A stretch of 6,542 nucleotides of DNA from Pseudomonadota bacterium (lineage in GTDB: Bacteria > Pseudomonadota > Gammaproteobacteria > Burkholderiales > Burkholderiaceae_D), in assembly GCA_023391395.1 (NCBI GenBank), contig JAEWBA010000352.1, forward strand, positions 1 to 6,542, given 5' to 3'. Of the stretch, positions 1 to 5,329 are shown piece by piece. Under the pieces are notes generated by a model that saw only the letters and a list, made by a program, of their open reading frames with translations, was not told the origin of the DNA and searched no databases. Each line of letters opens with the position of its first letter. Position 1 is the first letter of the stretch. The translations under genes were made by a program, and so were the position numbers.

Positions 1-673
1 CGTGTCGGCAGCTTGGAAAACGCTGGCCTCGGCGTGGTGGGGATTCCTGGTATTGGCGCTGCCGCTGGCGGTGGCCGGCAGTTTTTACAAGGGCGGTGTT
101 CTGGTTGTCAGCGGCTCCTTCATTCCCAAGCTGCCGGAACTGGTGCAGAACGGCATGTTCTTCGTTTGCGGCTGGTATGTGTATGCGCACCGGGACGGCG
201 TGCTGCAGCTGTACATGCGGCGCTGCTGGATCTACGCGCTCGCGGGCCTGCCCTTCTTCTTCGCCAGCGGCGCTCTGTACGAAGCATTCAAGCAGCAGCC
301 CGGACAGATTCCCGCCATCGAAACGGCGGTCGCCTTCACTTACAACTGCACCAGCTGGCTGTGGAGCTTCGCGCTGATCGGCATCTTCCTGCGTCACCTG
401 CCGGCGCACAACCGTGTGTTCGGCTATCTTGCCGACAGCTCGTACTGGGTGTATCTCGTGCACATGCTCGGCACCATCGGATTCGGCGTCCTGCTCTACG
501 ACGCGCCGTTGGGCGCCCTGTCCAAGATGAGCATCAACATCCTCGCCACCACGGCGGTATGTCTGGCGACGTATCATCTGCTGGTGCGCCGCACGCCGAT
601 AGGAAGGCTGCTGAATGGGCAGCGCACTCCATCCCCGGCCGGAGCGGCCTGGAGCACGCAAACGAGGGCCTAG
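1..673 (+). CDS. Acyltransferase family 3 membrane protein, C-terminal part (5' truncated by window edge)
   Basis: Integral membrane O-acyltransferase of the acyltransferase 3 type, a family that transfers acetyl or succinyl groups to sugars of surface glycans or periplasmic glucans. The frame is open to the left edge, so the GTG at position 2 is probably internal; about 223 residues are visible against a usual 350-400. Five or six hydrophobic segments can be seen, at about residues 9-28, 44-62, 75-92, 115-130, 143-165 and 175-195. The segment near residue 145 (SSYWVYLVH) matches the family's typical C-terminal 'SYW-YL-H' motif. The family's catalytic histidine lies in the missing N-terminal half and cannot be checked. 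The last roughly 20 residues are polar and proline-rich, as expected for a cytoplasmic tail. The acceptor is unknown. An OpgC-like glucan succinyltransferase is an alternative reading. The gene ends 86 bases before the next gene, with no overlap. Confidence 0.8.
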   Translation, partial: VSAAWKTLASAWWGFLVLALPLAVAGSFYKGGVLVVSGSFIPKLPELVQNGMFFVCGWYVYAHRDGVLQLYMRRCWIYALAGLPFFFASGALYEAFKQQPGQIPAIETAVAFTYNCTSWLWSFALIGIFLRHLPAHNRVFGYLADSSYWVYLVHMLGTIGFGVLLYDAPLGALSKMSINILATTAVCLATYHLLVRRTPIGRLLNGQRTPSPAGAAWSTQTRA

Positions 674-748
674 CAAGGAAGCTCTTCATTGCGCTCGCGC
701 TGGATGGTGCACAGGGACCCTGACATACTGTGCCGTATCGTTCTCGCC

Positions 749-754
749 AAGGAG
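749..754 (+). promoter_or_regulatory. Ribosome binding site AAGGAG that fixes the lipoprotein start
   Basis: AAGGAG lies 5 bases before the ATG at 760. It would fall inside the coding region if the in-frame GTG at 730 were used, so it favours the ATG. Confidence 0.75.
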
Positions 755-759
755 ATGTC

Positions 760-1269
760 ATGAAGCAAGCCTTGCGTGTTCTGGTCATGCTGTGCGCCGC
801 CCTGCTTGCGCTCTCATGCGACCGGTACGGGCGGCCTATCGAGGAGTTTGCATTGGAAAAGCTGGCGAAGGGGGTTTCGACCGAAGCCGATGTGCGCCTG
901 GCCATGGGCCAACCCGATACGGTATGGGAAGAGCCGGACGGATCGCGCATCCTCGAATATCCGAAGGGGCCGGAAGGGGCGCGCACCTGGACCTTCACCA
1001 TCGGCAAGGATGGCAAGCTGGTGGATTACCGCAATGTGCTTACCGAAGAGAGCTTTGCGCGCATCCGCCCCGGCATGAGCCAGGATGAGGTGCGGCGCCT
1101 GCTGGGCCGGCCGCGCACCGTCGTGCAATTCAAGCTCAAGAGCGAGGAAGTGTGGGATTGGCGTTACCTGCCGAAGGACAGCACCGAGTCGCGCCTGTTC
1201 AACGTGCACTTCGACATCGCCAGCGGCAAGGTCACGCGCACCTCGGTCTCCGACACCTCACTGGCCTAG
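760..1269 (+). CDS. Lipoprotein with two tandem SmpA/OmlA (BamE-like) repeats
   Basis: A 169-residue predicted lipoprotein. An N-terminal Lys/Arg region and hydrophobic stretch (residues 5-18) end in the lipobox ALSC, with Cys20 as the lipidated residue. Two copies of the short SmpA/OmlA motif follow. Copy 1 is near residues 34-67 (KGVSTEADVRLAMGQPDTV) and copy 2 near 101-136 (RPGMSQDEVRRLLGRPRTV); each ends in an aromatic-rich strand (LEY, DWRY). BamE itself, a small part of the outer-membrane beta-barrel assembly machine, has one such domain in about 110 residues, so this is a duplicated relative rather than BamE. Residue +2 after the lipidated Cys is Asp, which in E. coli keeps lipoproteins in the inner membrane; whether that rule holds here is unknown. 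The start was chosen for its ribosome binding site and because the signal peptide begins there. The partner is unknown. Confidence 0.85.
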   Translation: MKQALRVLVMLCAALLALSCDRYGRPIEEFALEKLAKGVSTEADVRLAMGQPDTVWEEPDGSRILEYPKGPEGARTWTFTIGKDGKLVDYRNVLTEESFARIRPGMSQDEVRRLLGRPRTVVQFKLKSEEVWDWRYLPKDSTESRLFNVHFDIASGKVTRTSVSDTSLA

Positions 1270-1355
1270 GATATGCCTTCCCGGCTTGCCCGGACCGAGG
1301 CCTGCAGCGCTACCGCATGGCAAGAAGGCGCGGCAGGCGCCGGTCCCCTGTCGTC

Positions 1356-1360
1356 AGGAG
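1356..1360 (+). promoter_or_regulatory. Ribosome binding site AGGAG that decides the start of the cysteine-rich protein
   Basis: AGGAG sits 7 bases before the ATG at 1368. The same frame is open back to 1152, but that upstream part overlaps the end of the lipoprotein gene and has no such site. Confidence 0.75.
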
Positions 1361-1367
1361 AGCAGCC

Positions 1368-1721
1368 ATGCCCGAGCAAATCACCAAGTATCCCGATGTC
1401 ACCCTGGAAGTCTTGAAAAGCGCTGGTGCCGCCTGCGGAACGGGCGCGCCGCAAAAAATCCTCAAGCAATGCCCAGCCGACCGCTTCTGTGCACTGCCCG
1501 GCGGCGAAATGTGCGTTTATGGCATGAATGAAATTCCCAAGATGACGCAGATCACGGTCGAAGAGATGGCACAGGTGGTCTGCCCGAAGCCGGTCGCCGG
1601 CATGCCGGGAAATTCCGCGGTCTCGCCGGTGGAGGCATTCGCAGTCGGCGCGGTCTTCGTTGCCGGCATCGGCCTGGGGCGCTTCGGCCGGCGCAATCGG
1701 GATCGCCCGCCTTCAGGCTGA
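1368..1721 (+). CDS. Small five-cysteine protein with a C-terminal membrane segment (function unknown)
   Basis: A 117-residue protein that I cannot assign to a named family, although the sequence looks like conserved hypothetical proteins of betaproteobacteria. The first 75 residues are soluble and hold five cysteines (23, 35, 41, 49, 72), with the local pattern C-x5-C-x7-C around CPADRFCALPGGEMC. Residues 88-106 form a small, Gly/Ala-rich hydrophobic segment, followed by a strongly basic tail (RFGRRNRDR). There is no N-terminal signal peptide. The basic tail suggests the C-terminus stays in the cytoplasm, which would put the cysteine domain in the periplasm as an N-out single-span protein; that is inference. 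The cysteines could form disulfides or bind a metal. The gene lies 98 bases after the lipoprotein gene and 21 bases before the DUF2784 gene, so it is probably co-transcribed with the latter. Confidence 0.75.
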   Translation: MPEQITKYPDVTLEVLKSAGAACGTGAPQKILKQCPADRFCALPGGEMCVYGMNEIPKMTQITVEEMAQVVCPKPVAGMPGNSAVSPVEAFAVGAVFVAGIGLGRFGRRNRDRPPSG

Positions 1722-1742
1722 AGCCAAGGCTGCGCCGGCACC

Positions 1743-2108
1743 ATGCTCTACCTCTTGCTGGCCGACCTCGTCATGGCGGCGCACTTCGGTTTCGTCGTCT
1801 TCGTCCTGTTCGGCGGCCTACTGGTGCTGCGCTATCCCGGCCTGCTGCCGCTGCACCTGGTGGCGCTGAGCTGGGGCGTCGTGGTGCAGTGGGCGAACTG
1901 GATCTGTCCGCTGACGCCGCTGGAGAATCTGTTGCGGCAGCGTGGCGGCGAAGCCGGGTACGGCGGCGGATTCATCGAGCACCTGCTGATGCCACTGCTC
2001 TATCCCGAGAATCTGACCGTCGAACTGCGGCACGCGCTGGCGCTGCTCTTGATCCTCGTCAATCTAGGTGTGTATGGGCTGATGCTGTGGCGGCGCTTGC
2101 GTGATTGA
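1743..2108 (+). CDS. DUF2784 family inner-membrane protein
   Basis: A 121-residue membrane protein with the hallmarks of DUF2784, a family of unknown function common in Proteobacteria. Hydrophobic segments lie at about residues 4-28, 36-54 and 96-116. Between the second and third are the family's conserved stretches: WICPLTPLEN (residues 53-62) and a glycine-rich GYGGGFIEH followed by LLMPLLYP (72-88). A conserved His14 lies in the first helix and a Trp in the second (W44). The length is normal for the family, so the gene is intact. The in-frame stop at 1719-1721 is the stop of the previous gene, and there is no other start codon between it and the ATG, which fixes the start at 1743. The ribosome binding site is weak (AAGG, 13 bases upstream), so translation may rely on read-on from the upstream gene. 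No reaction is known for the family. Confidence 0.9.
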   Translation: MLYLLLADLVMAAHFGFVVFVLFGGLLVLRYPGLLPLHLVALSWGVVVQWANWICPLTPLENLLRQRGGEAGYGGGFIEHLLMPLLYPENLTVELRHALALLLILVNLGVYGLMLWRRLRD

Positions 2109-2253
2109 GCGCGCAGTAAGCGCTGCTCCAGAGGGGGCTTTCCAGCGCAGCTGCGCATGGCCGGCTGGCTCGTTGCGGCGCCTTGTCCGCCGGCGTCCGT
2201 GCCGTATGAAAATGTTCGCCTTGTGTGGCACTTTTTACAAGCTTCCCATGCCC
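2109..2253. other. Intergenic zone between convergent genes
   Basis: These 145 bases separate the stop of the DUF2784 gene from the stop of the hydrolase gene on the other strand. I see no credible coding frame or RNA gene. The zone holds the stem-loop described separately, including the perfect 12-base palindrome GCGCAGCTGCGC at 2145-2156. A weaker inverted repeat (CTTGT at 2220-2224, ACAAG at 2237-2241) has a T-run in its loop. Confidence 0.6.
2111..2156. terminator. Two-part stem-loop just after the DUF2784 stop; possible bidirectional terminator
   Basis: GCGCAG (2111-2116) can pair with CTGCGC (2151-2156), and inside it GCGCTG (2120-2125) can pair with CAGCGC (2143-2148). The two stems are separated by a small internal loop (TAA/AG) and capped by a 17-base loop. 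It starts two bases after the stop codon and lies between convergent genes, which suits a terminator. No T-tract follows on either strand, so it is not a classical intrinsic terminator; it might instead protect a 3' end or act with Rho. Confidence 0.4.
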
Positions 2254-2907
2254 TCAGGCATAGGCCGTCTTGGCGTGCTGCAGAAACCACCCGCGCGTCA
2301 GGCGCGCCACCACTTCCAGGCTGCCCGGCTCCTCGAAGGAGTGGGTGGCGCCGGGAATGATCTCGAAACGCTTCTTGCAGTGCAGGGCGCGGTAGGCCGA
2401 GCGGTGCAGCTTGACCCCGCCGTCGTCCAGTCCGCCGACAATCAAGAGCGTCGGCGCGCTGACCTTGCCCAGGGAGCCATGATCGACCGTGTCGGGCCGG
2501 CCGCCGCGCGACACCACGGCGGCAATGCTCTCGTGCTCGGCCGCCGCCTGCAAGACCGCCGGCGCGCTGGGGCCGGCGCCGTACAGGCCGAGCGGCAGCT
2601 CGCGAACCGGCTCGTATCGCTGCAGCCAATCGCAGACGGCATTCAGGCGTGCCGCCAGCAGGGCATCGGAACAACGCTCCTGCGATCGGGCTTCCTCCGC
2701 CGTCAACAGCTCCAGCCACAGCGTGCCCAGACGCGCCGAGCGCAGCACGCTGGCGACATAGTCATTGGGGGGCCGGATACGACTGGCAGCGCCGCCGTGA
2801 GCAAACAGGATCACGCCGATGCTGTCTTCCGGCAGCGAAAGCGTTCCCTCCAGAACAAGGTTGCCGATGTCGATTTTGACTTGCTCGCTCCGTATCGCCA
2901 AACCCAT
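2254..2907 (-). CDS. Alpha/beta-hydrolase-fold protein of the dienelactone hydrolase type, nucleophile serine apparently lost
   Basis: A 217-residue protein with the layout of small dienelactone-hydrolase-like enzymes. There is an N-terminal strand with the oxyanion-type HGG (residues 37-39), then a SRxRPPNDYVA stretch, an LLTAEE motif (67-72), the nucleophile-elbow region (107-120), VVSRGGRPD (131-139), the acid-bearing strand LLIVGGLDD (154-162) and the histidine loop PGATHSFEEPG (185-195, His189). In the relatives I recall, the elbow reads GASTGA; here it reads GAGPSA (residues 110-115), so glycine stands where the catalytic Ser would be, and Ser114 is two places further on. The acid (Asp161 or 162) and His remain. 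The start at 2907 is set by GGAG seven bases upstream; the frame also runs to an ATG at 2946. It is the last gene of the minus-strand block, 66 bases after the small lipoprotein gene. The substrate is unknown and the protein may be inactive. Confidence 0.8.
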   Translation of the reverse strand: MGLAIRSEQVKIDIGNLVLEGTLSLPEDSIGVILFAHGGAASRIRPPNDYVASVLRSARLGTLWLELLTAEEARSQERCSDALLAARLNAVCDWLQRYEPVRELPLGLYGAGPSAPAVLQAAAEHESIAAVVSRGGRPDTVDHGSLGKVSAPTLLIVGGLDDGGVKLHRSAYRALHCKKRFEIIPGATHSFEEPGSLEVVARLTRGWFLQHAKTAYA

Positions 2908-2914
2908 TACTCTT

Positions 2915-2918
2915 CTCC
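2915..2918 (-). promoter_or_regulatory. Ribosome binding site GGAG that decides the hydrolase start
   Basis: On the minus strand GGAG lies 7 bases before the ATG at 2907 and is followed by the purine-rich AAGAG. It supports this start over the in-frame ATG 39 bases further upstream. Confidence 0.7.
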
Positions 2919-2973
2919 ACTGATTCCATTGCCCGTCCGCTCCCATGCATAGCTCATGCCTGGGCCACTTTGC

Positions 2974-3186
2974 TTACATCATCCCGGGCGCAGGCCGGAC
3001 CGGCCGCTCGCTCATCTGCATGTCTGCCGTAAAGAAATGGCCGCCTTCCATGGTCGGGCGGGGCGGTGTTTTCGGCGGCAGCGGGTTCTCGGTCTTGTTG
3101 CAGGCACCAAGACCGGACAACAACACCATTGCGACCATCACCCGGCGGCAAGTGGCCAGGGCGGGCCGCGTGTCGAATGCAGGCAT
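2974..3186 (-). CDS. Small lipoprotein of unknown function
   Basis: A 70-residue predicted lipoprotein. The signal peptide has an Arg pair (residues 14-15), a hydrophobic core (VMVAMVLLSG) and a textbook lipobox LGAC with Cys29 as the lipidated residue. The mature part is only 42 residues, proline-rich after the cysteine (NPLPPKTPPRP) and rich in methionine toward the end; it shows no domain I know. Asn follows the lipidated Cys, so in E. coli terms it should be sorted to the outer membrane. GAGGAG lies 8 bases before the ATG, which supports the start at Met1 rather than Met17. The gene begins 26 bases after the decarboxylase stop, on the same strand, and is probably co-transcribed with it. 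It may be a small anchor or helper for the glycan system, or an unrelated passenger; the sequence does not decide. Confidence 0.75.
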   Translation of the reverse strand: MPAFDTRPALATCRRVMVAMVLLSGLGACNKTENPLPPKTPPRPTMEGGHFFTADMQMSERPVRPAPGMM

Positions 3187-3194
3187 GATGGTTT

Positions 3195-3200
3195 CTCCTC
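3195..3200 (-). promoter_or_regulatory. Strong ribosome binding site GAGGAG for the small lipoprotein
   Basis: On the minus strand GAGGAG ends 8 bases before the ATG at 3186, inside the 26-base gap after the decarboxylase gene. A site this good supports the short frame being a real gene. Confidence 0.75.
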
Positions 3201-3212
3201 TTCGAAAACCGG

Positions 3213-4241
3213 CTAGCGGGGAGCATGCAAACCGTATTCCTGCGCGCCACCGCGCGGGCGTGCCGGGGTCAGCAAGGCTTGCGGCGCCATGTCGCTGAGC
3301 AGTTCCTGGAAATAAGCGATGGTGCGTTCCAGGCCTTCGTCGAGACTGACCTGCGGCTCCCAGCCAAGCACGCTTCGGGCAGCGGCGATGTCGGGCCGGC
3401 GCCGCACGGGGTCGTCGCTCGGCAAGGGTCGGAATTCGATGCTCGAGCGAGAGCCCGACAAGGCGATGATGCGCTCGGCCAGTTCCAGCATGGTGTGTTC
3501 GACCGGGTTACCGAGATTGATCGGCCCGCAGAATCCGTCCTGACTGTTCATCAGCCGGTCGAAGCCCTCGATCATGTCGTCCACGTAGCAGAAGGAGCGC
3601 GTCTGCGAGCCGTCGCCGTAGATGGTCAGCGGCTCGCCGGCCAGGGCCTGCATGATGAAGTTGGACACCACGCGGCCATCGTTGGGATGCATGCGCGGCC
3701 CGTAGGTGTTGAAGATGCGAGCGATCTTGACGCGCATGCCGTGCTGGCGCCGGTAATCCATGAACAGGGTTTCGGCGCAGCGCTTGCCCTCGTCGTAGCA
3801 GGCGCGCAGCCCCACCGGATTGACATGCCCCCAGTAATCCTCGGTCTGCGGATGGCGTTGCGGATCGCCGTAGACTTCGCTGGTCGAGGCCTGCAGGATC
3901 TTCGCCTTCACGCGCTTGGCCAGGCCCAGCATGTTGATCGCGCCGTGCACGCTGGTCTTGGTGGTCTGCACCGGATCGTTCTGGTAATGCACCGGCGAAG
4001 CCGGGCAGGCCAGGTTGTAGATTTCGTCGACCTCGACATACAGCGGGAAGGTGACGTCGTGGCGCAGCAGCTCGAAATTCGCGTTGTCGTGCAGGTGGGC
4101 GATGTTGCGCTTGCTGCCGGTGTAGAAATTGTCCACGCACAGCACATCGTGCCCCTGTGCCAGCAGGTAGTCGCACAGGTGCGAGCCGAGGAAGCCGGCG
4201 CCGCCGGTCACCAGGATGCGTTTGCGATCGTGTTCCTTCAT
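3213..4241 (-). CDS. UDP-glucuronate decarboxylase (UDP-xylose synthase), extended-SDR family
   Basis: Cytoplasmic NAD-dependent enzyme converting UDP-glucuronate to UDP-xylose and CO2, supplying a pentose donor for glycan synthesis. The N-terminal Rossmann motif GGAGFLGSH (residues 13-21) binds NAD, and Asp37 follows the second strand. The active-site stretch STSEVYGDP (119-127) carries Thr120 and Glu122; YDEGK (149-153) holds the catalytic Tyr and Lys. The YWGHVNP (136-142), [18 protein letters not shown] and [14 protein letters not shown] blocks are typical of UXS and separate it from UDP-glucose 4-epimerases. At 342 residues it exceeds the roughly 315 I expect, because about 27 residues (316-342), rich in Pro and Arg, follow the usual end. 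The ATG at 4241 has GGAGG six bases upstream and overlaps the previous gene's stop as ATGA, so the two are likely translationally coupled. A longer in-frame start at 4319 lies inside the neighbour and was rejected. Confidence 0.92.
   Translation of the reverse strand: MKEHDRKRILVTGGAGFLGSHLCDYLLAQGHDVLCVDNFYTGSKRNIAHLHDNANFELLRHDVTFPLYVEVDEIYNLACPASPVHYQNDPVQTTKTSVHGAINMLGLAKRVKAKILQASTSEVYGDPQRHPQTEDYWGHVNPVGLRACYDEGKRCAETLFMDYRRQHGMRVKIARIFNTYGPRMHPNDGRVVSNFIMQALAGEPLTIYGDGSQTRSFCYVDDMIEGFDRLMNSQDGFCGPINLGNPVEHTMLELAERIIALSGSRSSIEFRPLPSDDPVRRRPDIAAARSVLGWEPQVSLDEGLERTIAYFQELLSDMAPQALLTPARPRGGAQEYGLHAPR
4238..4241 (-). other. ATGA stop/start overlap between glycosyltransferase and decarboxylase genes
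   Basis: On the minus strand the decarboxylase ATG (4241-4239) and the glycosyltransferase TGA (4240-4238) share bases. Such overlaps usually reflect translational coupling and fixed co-expression. Confidence 0.85.
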
Positions 4242-5329
4242 GGCCGTCCTCCCGGGTGTTCCATCATCACATGGCGCGCCATCGCCGCCACCTGTGCCGC
4301 TGTCACCTCCTGCGCGCATTCATGGCCGCTCGGACACACCGGATGCATGCAGGGCCGGCAGCTGACGCTGGCGCCGATCACGCGGTGACGCGCGCGATCC
4401 AGCGGCGCCCAGCGCTGGGGATCGGAGCCGCAGCAGACGATCACGCTGGGCGTGGCCAGGGCCGCCGCCACGTGCGAGATGCCGGTGTCGTTGCAAATCA
4501 CCAGGCGGGCGCGCACCAGCAGAGCGGCCAGCGCACCGAGGCTGGTCTTGCCACACAAGTCGATGGCCGGTGCCTGCATGGCCTGCTTCACGGCATCGAC
4601 CACGGCGCGCTCGTCGGCCGAGCCGGTCAGCACCACCTGCAAGCCCTGCCCGGCCAGGCTGTCCGCCACTTCGGCGAAGCGCTGCGGCAACCAGCGCCGC
4701 GACGGCAGGCGCGCGCCGGGATGCACGCAAACAAAGGAACCTGGCCCCGGCAGCTCCGGCCAGGCGGCGCGCAATTCGGCATGGTCGGCGTCGACAAGCG
4801 GAAACTCCAGTCCGGTGCCGCGCGCCGGCACACCCAGGAATTCCATTAGGCGTACGAAGCGCAGCACTTCATGTTCCCCCTCTTCCCAGGCCGTGAACAG
4901 GTCCGGATCGGGGCAATAGGCGCCCTGCGCATGGAAGCCGGCGCAGCGCCTGGCGCCCAGGAGGGCGACGATGGGATTGCTCAAGCCGCCGCTGCCGTGC
5001 ATCTGGATCGCCAGGTCGAAGCGGCGCGCCTGTGCCTGTTCCAGGAAGCGCGGAAAGGCTTCCACGTCCGGAGCCCGCTCCGGAAAGCCGGGAAACCCCG
5101 GAAACGGCAGCAGTTCGTCGAGGTATTGGGAATAGCGCTCGACGAAGCTCTGCGCCCAGGGCATGCCGATCAGCGTGATGTGCGCCTCGGGCGCCGCCGC
5201 GCGCAGTGCGCGCAGGGCCGGCACCACGCACAGCATGTCGCCCAGCTGCAATGCGCGGAACACGGCGATGCTGCGCAAGCCCGACAGGGCCGGGCGCAGC
5301 GCTTGCGGTGGCAGGACGGCGCCGCTCAC
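4238..5329 (-). CDS. Family 9 glycosyltransferase (heptosyltransferase-like)
   Basis: A 363-residue GT-B glycosyltransferase of family 9, the group of the LPS heptosyltransferases WaaC, WaaF and WaaQ; it would act at the cytoplasmic face of the inner membrane. The N-terminal [10 protein letters not shown] block (residues 24-33) carries the conserved GD with the presumed catalytic Asp31, followed by VPALRALR. The C-terminal half has VHPGA with an RRW block and the nucleotide-sugar motif [11 protein letters not shown] (from residue 280; Asp281, His286). Near the end is a C-x2-C-x4-C-x5-C cluster (Cys324, 327, 332, 338), resembling the cysteine-rich end of WaaF-type proteins. The donor may be ADP-heptose or another sugar; this cannot be read from sequence. 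The start is taken as GTG at 5329, which forms a GTGA overlap with the upstream stop. An in-frame ATG at 5416 would add 29 arginine-rich residues inside the neighbouring gene and is less likely. Confidence 0.88.
   Translation of the reverse strand: MSGAVLPPQALRPALSGLRSIAVFRALQLGDMLCVVPALRALRAAAPEAHITLIGMPWAQSFVERYSQYLDELLPFPGFPGFPERAPDVEAFPRFLEQAQARRFDLAIQMHGSGGLSNPIVALLGARRCAGFHAQGAYCPDPDLFTAWEEGEHEVLRFVRLMEFLGVPARGTGLEFPLVDADHAELRAAWPELPGPGSFVCVHPGARLPSRRWLPQRFAEVADSLAGQGLQVVLTGSADERAVVDAVKQAMQAPAIDLCGKTSLGALAALLVRARLVICNDTGISHVAAALATPSVIVCCGSDPQRWAPLDRARHRVIGASVSCRPCMHPVCPSGHECAQEVTAAQVAAMARHVMMEHPGGRP
5326..5329 (-). other. GTGA stop/start overlap between carbamoyltransferase and glycosyltransferase genes
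   Basis: On the minus strand GTG (5329-5327) overlaps TGA (5328-5326). No strong ribosome binding site precedes the GTG, so its translation probably depends on ribosomes finishing the carbamoyltransferase. Confidence 0.7.

Noticed and set aside
13..723. Plus-strand frame (236 codons) overlapping the acyltransferase
   Set aside because: It is Arg/Ala/His-rich without membrane segments or motifs, while the other frame encodes a recognisable membrane acyltransferase.
689..729. Possible sigma-70 promoter before the BamE-like lipoprotein (TTGCGC, CATACT)
   Set aside because: The spacing between the two boxes is about 29 bases, far from the usual 16-18, and no better pair was found, so no promoter is called. 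The 86-base gap could still hold one.
1327..1341. Short inverted repeat GGCGC-GGCAG-GCGCC before the cysteine-rich gene
   Set aside because: A five-base GC stem with no T-tract is common by chance at this base composition and has no clear role.
2908..2946. Longer N-terminus for the hydrolase, starting at the ATG at 2946
   Set aside because: A good ribosome binding site is placed for the ATG at 2907, and the added 13 residues (MGADGQWNQWRRV) show no family similarity that I recognise.
2101..2952. Plus-strand open frame (283 codons) opposite the hydrolase gene
   Set aside because: Its translation is the compositional mirror of the hydrolase gene, it has no motif or ribosome binding site, and the minus-strand frame has recognisable hydrolase motifs.
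3225..4388. Long plus-strand open frame (387 codons) opposite the decarboxylase gene
   Set aside because: It is the antisense shadow of a clear UDP-glucuronate decarboxylase. The translation is rich in Val, His, Ala and Gln without domain motifs, as expected for the reverse strand of a high-GC gene.
5080..5106. Three 9-base repeats (CCGGAAAGC-like) inside the glycosyltransferase gene
   Set aside because: They encode FPGFPGFP, and similar FPG-FPG runs occur at this place in related GT9 proteins as I recall, so it is a protein motif rather than a DNA repeat element.
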